Positions 22,307 to 33,694 of a DNA stretch of 64,000 bases are shown piece by piece; within the stretch, counting starts at the first letter, position 1, and every line of letters starts with the position of its first letter. The translations under genes and the position numbers were made by a program. The notes beneath the pieces were generated by a model. That model was not told the DNA's origin. It saw nothing but the letters and a program-made list of their open reading frames with translations, and searched no databases. Source of the stretch: Burkholderiales bacterium (lineage in GTDB: Bacteria; Pseudomonadota; Gammaproteobacteria; Burkholderiales; Casimicrobiaceae); contig CAJPFI010000004.1 in the NCBI GenBank assembly GCA_905339295.1, positions 56,912 through 120,911 on the forward strand. The letters are read 5' to 3'.

Positions 22307-23052
22307 CGCCGCCCGCGTTCGCCACGCGAGGCTTCGACCTCGGACTCGCCGGCTCGCGCGCCGTCGTGACCGGCGGTTCAGGTGTGATAGGCGCCGCGAT
22401 ATGCCGGATGCTCGCGGAGCAGGGAGTGACCGTCTGGTCGCTCGACCGCCATGCGCCCTCCGAGCCGATACCGGATGTCCGCACGTTCGTCGCGGACGTG
22501 CGCTCGCGCGACTCGATAGCGAAGGCGTCGGCCGCGATAGCGAAGGACGGACCGGTCGACATCCTCGTCAACTCGCACGGGCTGCAGATCCGCGCCGGCG
22601 CGATGGATTGCACCGACGAGGCGCTGGCCGAGATACTCGACGTCAACGTCGGCGGCTGCTGGCGCACCTGCCGGGCATTCGGCGCGGAGATGAAGTCGCG
22701 GGGCGGCGCGATCGTCAACGTCGCGAGCATCAACGGAATCCTCGCCGCGAAGACCGGCGCGGCGTACGGCGTCTCGAAGGCCGCGCTGATCCACTTCACG
22801 CGGATACTCGCACTCGAGCTCGCCCCGAATGTGCGCGTGAACGCGGTGGCACCGACCGCGGTGCGATCCGCGATGACCGCGGACCTGTTCCGCGACCCGG
22901 CCTACGAGCAGGGCAAGAAGTCGGCGATTCCGCTCGGACGCATCGCGACGGCCGAGGACGTGGCGAGCGCCGTGGTGCTGCTCGCGTCGCGCAGGACCGC
23001 ATTCGTGACCGGCCAGACATGGGCCGTCGACGGCGGCATCTCGCTGGCATGA
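22303..23052 (+). CDS. SDR-family NAD(P)-dependent oxidoreductase
   Basis: Classical short-chain dehydrogenase of 249 residues. The cofactor loop TGGSGVIG is at 23-30, the usual NAG is VNSHG (89-93), and the catalytic residues are S142, Y155 and K159. A C-terminal TGQTWAVDGG completes the fold. SDRs interconvert alcohols and ketones; phloroglucinol reductases described in anaerobes also fall in this superfamily, which fits the transhydroxylase downstream, but nothing in the sequence proves that substrate. It overlaps the hyuB stop by four bases. Confidence 0.88.
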   Translation: MTPPAFATRGFDLGLAGSRAVVTGGSGVIGAAICRMLAEQGVTVWSLDRHAPSEPIPDVRTFVADVRSRDSIAKASAAIAKDGPVDILVNSHGLQIRAGAMDCTDEALAEILDVNVGGCWRTCRAFGAEMKSRGGAIVNVASINGILAAKTGAAYGVSKAALIHFTRILALELAPNVRVNAVAPTAVRSAMTADLFRDPAYEQGKKSAIPLGRIATAEDVASAVVLLASRRTAFVTGQTWAVDGGISLA

Positions 23053-23078
23053 CGCGTGCCGCGAGGAGGAGAGCGACG

Positions 23079-24278
23079 ATGAAGTCCGCGGTGAGCGCGA
23101 TCAACACCGACCCGGCCGTGCGCGGCGAGCAGTCGTTCGCGCCGCGGGTCATCCTCAACGACTGCACGCTGCGGGAAGGCGAGCAGGCGAGCGAGGTCAA
23201 CTTCGGGCTCGATGCGCGCCTGCGCATTGCCGAGGCGTTGCACGAAGCCGGCATCGCGCAGGTCCAGGCGGGCTACCCCGGGCGATCCGAGACCGACTTC
23301 AGGACGATCGTCGAGATCCGCAAGCGGTTCCCGTCGTGGACGGTCGAGGCGGTCACGCAGGTGTTCCAGAAGGACTGGCGCGAGCAGATCGATCGCGCCG
23401 TCGACTCGGGCGCCGACTGGATCGACCTCATCTACCCCGTGTCCGACCTTCGGCTGTCGATCGTGCAGAAGGTCACGCGATCGCAGATGCTCGTTCGTGC
23501 CGTCGAGGCCGTGAGCTACGCGTGCTCGCGCGCACCGAACGTTCGCTTCGCGCCGACCGACACCGGGCGAGCCGACCTCGGTTTCCTCGAATCCGTCTAC
23601 AAGGCCGTCGTCGCGGCGGGCGCCAAGCGCGTGACGGTCGCCGACACCGTCGGTGCGCTCCATCCGCGCGCGACCGCGTTTCTTGTCCGCCGTGCCGTGG
23701 CCGTCGCGGGCGTGCCGGTGCAGGTCCACTTTCACGACGATTTCGGGCTCGCGCTCGCGAATACCCTCGCGGCGGCGGAGGCGGGCGCGACGATTCTCGA
23801 CGGCACGGTGCTCGGCGTCGGCGAGCGCGCCGGCAACGCGCCGCTCGAGGAGCTGGCGGCAAGCCTCGAAGTGCTCTATGGCGTGCCCACGGGCGCGAAA
23901 CTGGAGCGCCTGGGCGCACTCGCCGCACTCGTCGCCTCGGTGTCGCAAGTGGCAGTCCCGCCGCACAAGGCGATCGTCGGCAGCCACGCGTTCGCGCACA
24001 AGCTCGATGCGCACGTGATGGGCGTCGCGCTCGGGCCTTCCGCCTACGAGGCGGTTCCGCCCGAGACGTTCGGCAACAGCCGGCACGTCGGACTCGGGCG
24101 CCTCTCCGGACGCAACGCGGTGGGCGCGCGCCTTCGCCAGTTGGGGCTGAACGTCGGCGACGACGCGTTGGTCGACGCGCTCGCCGCCGAGGTCCGGGCG
24201 ACCGCCGAGGGACAGAGCGCCCCGATCGGAGACGACCAGCTCCTCGCGATGCTCGAACGATTGAGATCGGCCGCGTGA
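23079..24278 (+). CDS. DRE-TIM metallolyase (homocitrate/isopropylmalate synthase-like)
   Basis: A good AGGAGGA ribosome site precedes the ATG. The 399-residue TIM barrel has the divalent-metal motif NDCTLREGEQ (27-36), the HFHDDFG strand providing metal histidines, GVGERAGNAPLEEL and a GRLSGRNAVGARL C-terminal segment, as in homocitrate and 2-isopropylmalate synthases. These enzymes condense an acyl-CoA with a 2-oxo acid. The lack of a C-terminal regulatory domain fits a catabolic or homocitrate-type enzyme rather than LeuA. The aconitase two genes on could isomerise a homocitrate-like product. Confidence 0.83.
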   Translation: MKSAVSAINTDPAVRGEQSFAPRVILNDCTLREGEQASEVNFGLDARLRIAEALHEAGIAQVQAGYPGRSETDFRTIVEIRKRFPSWTVEAVTQVFQKDWREQIDRAVDSGADWIDLIYPVSDLRLSIVQKVTRSQMLVRAVEAVSYACSRAPNVRFAPTDTGRADLGFLESVYKAVVAAGAKRVTVADTVGALHPRATAFLVRRAVAVAGVPVQVHFHDDFGLALANTLAAAEAGATILDGTVLGVGERAGNAPLEELAASLEVLYGVPTGAKLERLGALAALVASVSQVAVPPHKAIVGSHAFAHKLDAHVMGVALGPSAYEAVPPETFGNSRHVGLGRLSGRNAVGARLRQLGLNVGDDALVDALAAEVRATAEGQSAPIGDDQLLAMLERLRSAA

Positions 24279-24336
24279 CGACGCGCGCCGCCGCGGACCC
24301 TTTCGTAGCCTGGACGCCCCCAGCGGAGACCCCGAC

Positions 24337-24765
24337 GTGATTACCCTCAAACGCCTGAGCCTCGCCGACGCTCAACTCATCCTCGATGCGTGCCAGAAGA
24401 AGGCCGTCGAAGTGGGCACCCCGAAGGACATGGCCGTCGTCGACGAGGGCGGCCACCTGATCGCGTTCCGGCGCATGGACGGCGCGAAGTTCTCGTCGGT
24501 CGAGATCGCGATCAACAAGGCGTTCACGTCGTCCGGCGGCGGGCGCGCGACGCGCGACTACAAGACCGTCGCAGGGGCGGGCGGCGCCGCGTTCGGCCTG
24601 CACACACAGTTCCAGGGCCGCTTCACGATCCTGGGCGGCGGCGTGCCGGTCGTCGTCGACGGCCAGATCGTCGGCGCGGTCGGCGTCAGCTCGGGTGCGG
24701 CCGACGAGGACCACGCGGTGGCCGAGGCCGGCATTGCGGCGTTCATGGCGACGCAGAAGGGCTGA
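24337..24765 (+). CDS. GlcG/HbpS-like (DUF336) protein
   Basis: Starts at GTG with GGAG nine bases upstream. The 142-residue protein has the heme-degrading/HbpS fold signature: MAVVDEGGHLIAFRRMDGA, a SVEIAINKAFTS helix, LGGGVPVVVDGQIVGAVGVSSG and DEDHAVAEAG. Such proteins accompany glycolate, propanediol and aromatic catabolism genes and some bind heme or cobalamin; none of these roles is proven for this clade. It sits between the DRE-TIM and aconitase genes in the same operon. Confidence 0.86.
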   Translation: MITLKRLSLADAQLILDACQKKAVEVGTPKDMAVVDEGGHLIAFRRMDGAKFSSVEIAINKAFTSSGGGRATRDYKTVAGAGGAAFGLHTQFQGRFTILGGGVPVVVDGQIVGAVGVSSGAADEDHAVAEAGIAAFMATQKG

Positions 24766-24804
24766 GGTGTCCGCGACGCCCGCATCGCGAGTCGCCCGCG
24801 CCAG

Positions 24805-27555
<2,751 letters not shown>

Positions 27556-27568
27556 ACGGAGACGTTGC

Positions 27569-30520
27569 ATGAAAGTGGCATTGGCGCTCAAAGCCGCGGA
27601 ATGGGCGATGAACCTGACGGCGGCGCGATACCCGGCGTTCGCCGCGCGGCTCGCCGAGCGCGCGCGTGTCGTCCAGCTCCGGATGCGCGACCCGGCGGGT
27701 CCCGCGCGCCACTATGCGTTCGGGGCCGCGCGCGTGCGCTCGGCCGCGGGATTGCACGCCGAGCCCGACGTCGCACTGACGTTCAAGGACGAGGATGTCG
27801 CCTGGCGCATCTTCAAGCCGGGCGCGAAGCGAGCGGATGCGGTCAATTTCGCGAAAAACTTCTCGGTCGAGGTGACCGGAGACGACGAGCTCGCCTGCTG
27901 GTTCACCGAAACGCTGAGCCTGATGCGATCGGTCCGCTGGAAGACGGGCGTGGACGCCGGCCACGGCGAGACGCGCTACGTCAACGCAACCAACGGCGGC
28001 CCGGTCTTCGTCTACGTGAAGGACGGGAAGATCGTGCGTACGACGCCGATCGACTTCGACGAGCACGACCCGCACTCATGGTCGATCGAGGCGCGCGGGC
28101 AGGTATTCTCGCCGCCGCGCCGCACGACGACGACCGCGCACACGCTCGCGTCGAAGTCGATGGTCGACTCGAAGGACCGGCTGCTGACGCCGATGAGGCG
28201 CGTCGACTTCGACCCTAACGGCGAGCGCAACTGCGCGAACCGCGGCAAGTCCGGCTATGTGCCGATCAGCTGGGACGAGGCGCTCGACATCGTCGTGTCG
28301 GAGATCCGGCGCGTCAAGCGCGTGCACGGCCACGGCGCGATCATGAACAGCCACAGCTCGCACCACACCTGGGGCAACATCGGCTGCTACGTGAGCGCGT
28401 TCAACCGGTTCATGAACGCCATCGGCTACACGAAGATGGTGATCAACCCGGACAGCTGGGAAGGCTGGTACTGGGGCGCCACGCACCACTACGGCTACAG
28501 CATGCGGCTCGGCGCCGCCGAGCCCTACGGGATGCTCGACGACTGCCTGCAGCAGGCCGAGCTGATCGTGTTCTGGTCGAGCGACCCGGAGTCGACCGGC
28601 GGATCGTACGGCGCGTTCGAGGGCACGCTGCGCAGGATGTTCGCGCGCGACGTCGGCATCGAGATGGTGCACATCGACCCGCACCTCAACTACACGGCGT
28701 CGCTGCTCGGCGGCAAGTGGATCCCGATCGTTCCGGGCACCGACCCGGCCCTCGCCCACGCGATCGCGCACGTCTGGATGACCGAGGGGCTGTACGACAA
28801 GGCGTACGTCGCCGAGCGGACGACCGGCTTCGACAAGTATCGCGACTACGTGCTGGGCGCCGAAGACGGCGTGCCGAAGTCCCCCGAGTGGCAGGAGCCC
28901 GAGACCGGCGTTCCGGCCCACACGGTGCGCGCGCTGGCACGCAAGTGGGGCACGCGCAGGACCTACCTCGGCGCGGGAGGCAAGGGGACCGCGTTCGGCG
29001 GCGCGTGCCGCTCGGCGACCGGCACGCAGTGGGCGCGCGCAATGGTCTGCCTGATGGCGATGCAGGGGCTGGGCAAGCCCGGCATCAACTTCGGCAACCT
29101 GCAGTACGGCGCGCCGATCGACTACAACTTCTACTTCCCCGGCTACGGGGAGGGCGGGCTCTCCGGTGACGTCGAGACGACGGGAGCTGCGGTCCAGCTC
29201 TACCAGCGGCAGCCGCAGCTTCCGAGCATGAACGTCGTGAGCCAGCGGATCACGCGCAACCGTATCGCCGAGGCGATCCTCGACGGGGAGACGCACGGCC
29301 ACCCGATCGACCCGAAGTCGGTCAACGGCCAGTTCATGCGCTTCCACTATCCTGCGCCGGGCCACTCGCGTGTGCGGATGATGTACAAGTACGGCGGCTC
29401 GCACTTCGGCACCGTCCAGGAGTCGAACCGTCTCGCCGAGGCCTACCGATCCAGCGAGCTCGAGTTCGTCGTCAACCAGTCGATCTGGCACGAGGGCGAG
29501 TCGAAGTTCGCCGACGTCATCCTGCCGGCGTGCACGAACTTCGAGCGCTGGGACATCGGCGAGTGGACGGTGGCGGGTGGCTACTCGCACCACAACAACG
29601 GGCAGCTCAACCACCGCGTGATCTCGATCCAGCACAAGTGCGTCGAGCCGCTGGGCGAGTCGCGGTCGGACTACCAGATCTTCCTCTCGATCATGCACCG
29701 CCTGGGACTGGGCACGTACTACAGCGAGGGGATGACCGAGCTCGACTGGTGCCGGGCGCAGTTCGAGGCGTCCGACCTGCCGGGCCGCGTCTCGTGGGAG
29801 GAGTTCCTGAAGAAAGGCTACTTCGTCGTGCCGCCCGAGGACACCGCGAAGACGCCGCAGCCGGTCGCGATGCGCTGGTTCGCGGAAGGGCGGCGCAAGG
29901 ACGTCCCCGAGCCGCATCCGCTGCCGGCGGGCTACGGCACGACGTTCCGCGAAGGCCTGCAGACGATGAGCGGCAAGATCGAGTTCGAGCCGTCGAGCCT
30001 GAAGATGTTCGACGACCCGGGACGGCCGCCGGTGAACCGCTACATCCCGTCGTGGGAGGGCAGGGGGACGACCGGGCTCTACGAACGCTACCCCCTTCAG
30101 CTCATCACGCCGCACCCGCGCTACAGCTTCCACACGCACACCGACGGCAAGGACACGTTCATCAACGACGTCGAGGACCACCGCGTCCTCGTCGACGGCT
30201 ACTACTACTGGGTCGCGCGGATGAATCCAAGGGATGCCGGCGCACGGGGCGTCGCGCATCACGACCTCGTGCGGCTCCACAACGACCGCGGCAGCGTTAT
30301 CTGCGCGGCGGCGCTCACCGAGCGGTTGCCTCCTGGCGTCGTGCAGGCGTACGCGTCGTCGGCCGTCTACGACCCGATCGGCGAGCCGGGCCGCTCGCCC
30401 GACCGTGGCGGCTGCGTGAACACGCTCGCGCCGACGCGCTGGCAGACCGAGCAGACGAGCGCCTCGGCGCCGAATTCCTGCCTGATCGAGATCGAAAAGT
30501 GGAACGGAGAGCGGTCATGA
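27569..30520 (+). CDS. Molybdopterin enzyme of the pyrogallol-phloroglucinol transhydroxylase / resorcinol hydroxylase family, large subunit, with SCP2-like N-terminal domain
   Basis: This 983-residue protein matches, from about residue 138 (NATNGGPVFVYVKDGKI) to the end (LVEIEKW-like LIEIEKW), the transhydroxylase large subunit of Pelobacter acidigallici. The active-site residues of that enzyme (H144, D174, Mo-ligand S175, Y404) are all kept: H265 in SSHH, D295-S296 in NPDSWEGW and Y526 in FPGY. As in that enzyme, there is no N-terminal iron-sulfur cysteine cluster and no Tat signal. The enzyme would move or add hydroxyl groups on polyphenols; resorcinol hydroxylase of denitrifiers is a close alternative. 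Residues 1-135 are an extra domain with an SCP2-like pattern (EPDVALTFKDED...VEVTGDDELACWF). The small subunit follows at 30687. Confidence 0.88.
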   Translation: MKVALALKAAEWAMNLTAARYPAFAARLAERARVVQLRMRDPAGPARHYAFGAARVRSAAGLHAEPDVALTFKDEDVAWRIFKPGAKRADAVNFAKNFSVEVTGDDELACWFTETLSLMRSVRWKTGVDAGHGETRYVNATNGGPVFVYVKDGKIVRTTPIDFDEHDPHSWSIEARGQVFSPPRRTTTTAHTLASKSMVDSKDRLLTPMRRVDFDPNGERNCANRGKSGYVPISWDEALDIVVSEIRRVKRVHGHGAIMNSHSSHHTWGNIGCYVSAFNRFMNAIGYTKMVINPDSWEGWYWGATHHYGYSMRLGAAEPYGMLDDCLQQAELIVFWSSDPESTGGSYGAFEGTLRRMFARDVGIEMVHIDPHLNYTASLLGGKWIPIVPGTDPALAHAIAHVWMTEGLYDKAYVAERTTGFDKYRDYVLGAEDGVPKSPEWQEPETGVPAHTVRALARKWGTRRTYLGAGGKGTAFGGACRSATGTQWARAMVCLMAMQGLGKPGINFGNLQYGAPIDYNFYFPGYGEGGLSGDVETTGAAVQLYQRQPQLPSMNVVSQRITRNRIAEAILDGETHGHPIDPKSVNGQFMRFHYPAPGHSRVRMMYKYGGSHFGTVQESNRLAEAYRSSELEFVVNQSIWHEGESKFADVILPACTNFERWDIGEWTVAGGYSHHNNGQLNHRVISIQHKCVEPLGESRSDYQIFLSIMHRLGLGTYYSEGMTELDWCRAQFEASDLPGRVSWEEFLKKGYFVVPPEDTAKTPQPVAMRWFAEGRRKDVPEPHPLPAGYGTTFREGLQTMSGKIEFEPSSLKMFDDPGRPPVNRYIPSWEGRGTTGLYERYPLQLITPHPRYSFHTHTDGKDTFINDVEDHRVLVDGYYYWVARMNPRDAGARGVAHHDLVRLHNDRGSVICAAALTERLPPGVVQAYASSAVYDPIGEPGRSPDRGGCVNTLAPTRWQTEQTSASAPNSCLIEIEKWNGERS

Positions 30521-30622
30521 GCGCCGCCGGGCCGTCCCAAGGCGCCGACGACCGACGGGCCGCCCCGAGATCGTCGGGCCCCCCGGGGGGCGGCGAACAG
30601 CGTTCGCCTCGGGGGGATCACA

Positions 30623-30644
30623 CCCCCCTCCCTGGGGAGGGGGG
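30623..30644 (+). repeat. GC-rich palindrome between the two molybdenum-enzyme subunits
   Basis: CCCCCCTCCC (30623-30632) and GGGAGGGGGG (30635-30644) form a perfect 10-base stem with a two-base loop, within a 166-base gap that also contains GGGCCCCCCGGGGGG. There is no U-tract, so a terminator is unlikely; it looks like a repetitive intergenic palindrome. An ORF opening at 30517 runs across it but has no protein character. Confidence 0.6.
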
Positions 30645-30686
30645 GAGCGATGCCGCGCGAGCGGCAAGCCTGGGGGAGGCAAACCA

Positions 30687-31538
30687 ATGACCGACAAGTG
30701 GGCGCTGTTCATCGACGTCGCGAAGTGCCACAACTGCCGCAACTGCTACGTCGCGTGCAAGGACGAGCACGTGGGCAACGCCTACCCCGGCTACGCGGCG
30801 CCGCAGCCGAGGCACGGCCACGACTGGATCGCGATCTCGACGCGCGAGCGCGGCGAGGCGCCGATGGTCGACGTCGCGCACCTGCCGACGATGTGCAACC
30901 AGTGCGAGAACGCCCCCTGCGTCGCTGCCTCGACCGACGGCGCGGTCTACCGGCGCGACGACGGCATCGTGATGATCGACCCCGACAAGGCACGCGGGAA
31001 GCGGGAGATTGTCGACTCCTGCCCGTATGGCGCGATCTGGTGGAACGACGAGGAGCGACTCCCGCAGAAGTGGATCTTCGACGCGCACCTGATCGACCGC
31101 GGCTGGAAGGAGCCGCGCTGCGTCCAGGCCTGTCCGACCGCCGCGATGACGTCGGCGAAGCTCGACGACGCCGCGCTGGCGGCCCGTGTGGCGAACGAAG
31201 GCTGGGAGGTGCTCCATCCCGAGTTCGGCACGCGACCGCGCGTCTACTACCGGCATCTGTACCGATATGTCGCGTGCTTCGTCGGCGGGACGCTCGTGGC
31301 GCAGGCGAACGGTGTCGACGACTGCGTCGCGGGTGCGACGGTCGAGATCCGGAGGGACGGGAGCGTCGTCGCATCGGCGAAGAGCGACGACTTCGGCGAG
31401 TTCAAGGTCGACGGGCTCGGCGAGGGCAGCGGCACGTACGAGATGGTCGTGCGTGCGAGCGGGTATCGCGACGCGCGGACGGCAGTAACGCTGGGCGCGA
31501 GTCGCTACCTCGGCGTCTTGCGCCTCGAGCGGGCGTGA
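30687..31538 (+). CDS. Transhydroxylase-type small subunit: ferredoxin-like iron-sulfur protein with C-terminal beta-sandwich
   Basis: GGGGGAGG precedes the ATG. The first 190 residues are a multi-cluster ferredoxin domain: C14, C17, C20, C24, then CNQCENAPC, CPYGA and CVQACPTAAM, giving three [4Fe-4S] clusters as in transhydroxylase small subunits and related oxidoreductase beta subunits. The last 90 residues (VGGTLVAQANGVDDCVAGATVEI to the end) form a transthyretin/Cna-B-like beta domain, the same architecture as the Pelobacter small subunit. It would pass electrons to or from the molybdenum subunit; no membrane anchor is encoded nearby. Confidence 0.9.
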   Translation: MTDKWALFIDVAKCHNCRNCYVACKDEHVGNAYPGYAAPQPRHGHDWIAISTRERGEAPMVDVAHLPTMCNQCENAPCVAASTDGAVYRRDDGIVMIDPDKARGKREIVDSCPYGAIWWNDEERLPQKWIFDAHLIDRGWKEPRCVQACPTAAMTSAKLDDAALAARVANEGWEVLHPEFGTRPRVYYRHLYRYVACFVGGTLVAQANGVDDCVAGATVEIRRDGSVVASAKSDDFGEFKVDGLGEGSGTYEMVVRASGYRDARTAVTLGASRYLGVLRLERA

Positions 31539-31603
31539 GGCCGGGACACGACGTAAGCGGCAGATGGGCGTCCTTCGGCGCCCCCAACGACGAGGAGCCA
31601 GGC

Positions 31604-32575
31604 ATGAACGGATGGACCAGGCGGTTCGCAACCTTTGCATTCGCGGTGTTCGCACTCGCCATGGCGGGAGCGGCCGCCGCCGCCTTCCCGGATCGCCCGG
31701 TCAAGCTCGTCGTGCCATTCGCACCCGGGGCGACGACGGACATACTCGCGCGCATGCTCGCGGAGAAGCTGTCGGCGCAGTGGGGCCAGCCGGTCATCGT
31801 CGAGAACAAGGCGGGCGCCGGCAGCCTGCTCGGTGCGGACTTCGTTGCGAAGAGCCCGCCCGACGGCTACACGGTCCTGTTCGGCTCGGAGTCGCTCTCC
31901 CTCCTCCCTCACCTGCAGGACATGCCGTTCGACTGGCGCACCGACTTGAAGCTGGTGTCGCAGGTCGGCTCGCTGCCCATCCTGCTCCTTTCGACCGGCA
32001 AGCGCTCCGACCTCTCGACGTTCGCCGACCTGATCGCGGTGGCGAAGGCGAACAAGGGCAAGCTCAACTACGGCACGCCGGGCGCGGCGACGGTACATCA
32101 CCTGACGATCGAGATGTTCTCGCGTGCCGCGGGCATCGAGATGACTCACGTCCCGTACAAGGGGGCGGGACCCGCGCTCTCCGACCTGATCGCGGGCCAC
32201 ATCGAGGTCATGCCCGGCGCGGAGCCCTCGGCGAAATCGCACATCAACGCGGGGACGGTGAGGGCGCTCGCGGTCTTCGCGCCGCAGCGCCTTCCCGGCC
32301 TGCCGAACCTGCCGACGTCGCGCGAGGCAGGGGTGCCGTTCGAGATGTCGTTCTGGTGGGGCGTGATGGTCCCGGGCCGCACGCCGCCGGAGATCGTGAG
32401 CGCGATCAGCGCCGCGACGATGAGCGCGATCCGCGATCCCGACATGCGCAGGAAGATGTCCGACGCAGGCGTTACGCCGGTCGGCGGGACGGTCGGGGAA
32501 TTCGAGACATTCTTCCGCGGGCAGTACGACGGTTGGGGGGGAGTCCTTCCGGGGCTCGGGCTCAAGTCCAGGTAG
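31604..32575 (+). CDS. Tripartite tricarboxylate transporter substrate-binding protein (Bug family), second copy
   Basis: GAGGAG lies upstream of the ATG. The product (323 residues) has a signal peptide MNGWTRRFATFAFAVFALAMAGAAAA, then FPDRPVKLVVPFAPGATTDILAR, ENKAGAGSLLGADF and THVPYKGAGPALSDL. It is clearly a Bug receptor but quite different from the one at 15749, so the two probably recognise different ligands. No TctAB permease accompanies it here. Confidence 0.92.
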   Translation: MNGWTRRFATFAFAVFALAMAGAAAAAFPDRPVKLVVPFAPGATTDILARMLAEKLSAQWGQPVIVENKAGAGSLLGADFVAKSPPDGYTVLFGSESLSLLPHLQDMPFDWRTDLKLVSQVGSLPILLLSTGKRSDLSTFADLIAVAKANKGKLNYGTPGAATVHHLTIEMFSRAAGIEMTHVPYKGAGPALSDLIAGHIEVMPGAEPSAKSHINAGTVRALAVFAPQRLPGLPNLPTSREAGVPFEMSFWWGVMVPGRTPPEIVSAISAATMSAIRDPDMRRKMSDAGVTPVGGTVGEFETFFRGQYDGWGGVLPGLGLKSR

Positions 32576-32604
32576 GGGTAGCGCCGCATCCGTCCGACCG
32601 AACC

Positions 32605-33624
32605 ATGGGCGCGCCCGTGAACCGCCGCGTTGCGCTCGCGCGCATCCCGCAGGGGATGCCGGAGCCGGCTGACTTCGCCCTCGTCGACGAGCCGGTCCGG
32701 TCGCCCGGCGTGGGCGAATTGCTGCTCCGGACAGTCTGGCTGTCGATGGACCCGTACCAGCGCAACTGGATGGCTGGCGCGCGCAACTACGGAACGGCCG
32801 CGGCGCTCGGCGCGACAGTGATCGGGCGCGCGGTGAGCGAGGTCATCCAGTCGAACGATCCGCGCTTCGTCTCCGGCGACATTGTCTGCGGCGAAACCGG
32901 ATGGCAGACGCATCCGGTCGCGTCCGCCGAAGCCGTCGAGCCGGTCGACACATCGCTCGCGCCGATCTCGACCGCGCTCGGCGTACTGGGGTCGCCCGGG
33001 CTTACCGCGTGGGTCGGCATGCTCGATGCCGGGAAGCCCGGGCGCGGCGAGACCGTCGTCGTCTCGGCGGCGGCGGGCGCCGTTGGTGCGGTGGCGGGGC
33101 AGGTCGCGCGGATCATGGGGGCGCGCGTCGTCGGCGTCGCCGGCGACCCGGCGAAGTGCCGGCACGTCGTCGATGACCTTCGCTTCGACGCCTGCGTGAG
33201 CCACCGTGATCCGGATCTCGGCGCGGCGCTGGCGCGCGAGTGTCCCGGCGGCGTCGACGTCTACTTCGACAACACCGGCGGGTCCGTCACCGACGCGGTG
33301 TACCGGCGGCTAGCACGCGACGCGCGGATCGCGCTGTGCGGCCTCGTTGCCGAGTATGGCGCGGCGGACGCGCGCGGCCACGACCTGCGCTCCCTGCTCG
33401 CGAGCCAGGCGACGTTGAAGGCGTTCAGCGTGCGCCGCAACCTGTACCGGATGCCGGAGTGGCGCCGACAGGCCTCAGCCTGGATTCGCGAGGGCGCGCT
33501 CGTCTACCGGGAGGACGTCGTGCAGGGGATCGAGCGCGCGCCCGAAGCGTTCGCCCGGATGCTTTCCGGACGCACCCTCGGCAAGGCGCTCGTGCGTGTC
33601 GCCGAGGATCCGCCCCGCCACTGA
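32605..33624 (+). CDS. MDR-family NADP-dependent oxidoreductase
   Basis: A medium-chain reductase of 339 residues, of the zinc-free leukotriene B4 dehydrogenase/CurA-type group: VWLSMDPYQRNWM near the N-terminus, GVLGSPGLTAWVGML, the cofactor loop VSAAAGAVGAVAGQ, and VDVYFDNTGGSVTDAV. Such enzymes reduce activated C=C bonds. As the last plus-strand gene of the cluster it could reduce an enone formed after ring reduction. It is convergent with the GntR regulator. Confidence 0.87.
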   Translation: MGAPVNRRVALARIPQGMPEPADFALVDEPVRSPGVGELLLRTVWLSMDPYQRNWMAGARNYGTAAALGATVIGRAVSEVIQSNDPRFVSGDIVCGETGWQTHPVASAEAVEPVDTSLAPISTALGVLGSPGLTAWVGMLDAGKPGRGETVVVSAAAGAVGAVAGQVARIMGARVVGVAGDPAKCRHVVDDLRFDACVSHRDPDLGAALARECPGGVDVYFDNTGGSVTDAVYRRLARDARIALCGLVAEYGAADARGHDLRSLLASQATLKAFSVRRNLYRMPEWRRQASAWIREGALVYREDVVQGIERAPEAFARMLSGRTLGKALVRVAEDPPRH

Positions 33625-33694
33625 GTGCGGTCCGCGTACAGAAGTTCCTGGGTCGACGAAACGCATCGGGTCGAACTGCACTCGTTCGGCCCGG

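Noticed and set aside
30623..30644. Hairpin as a rho-independent terminator between the molybdenum subunits
   Set aside because: No T-tract follows, and termination there would separate two subunits of one enzyme.
30517..30690. Small ORF between the two molybdenum subunits
   Set aside because: It consists of low-complexity residues encoded by palindromic GC-rich repeats and overlaps the next start; no protein character.
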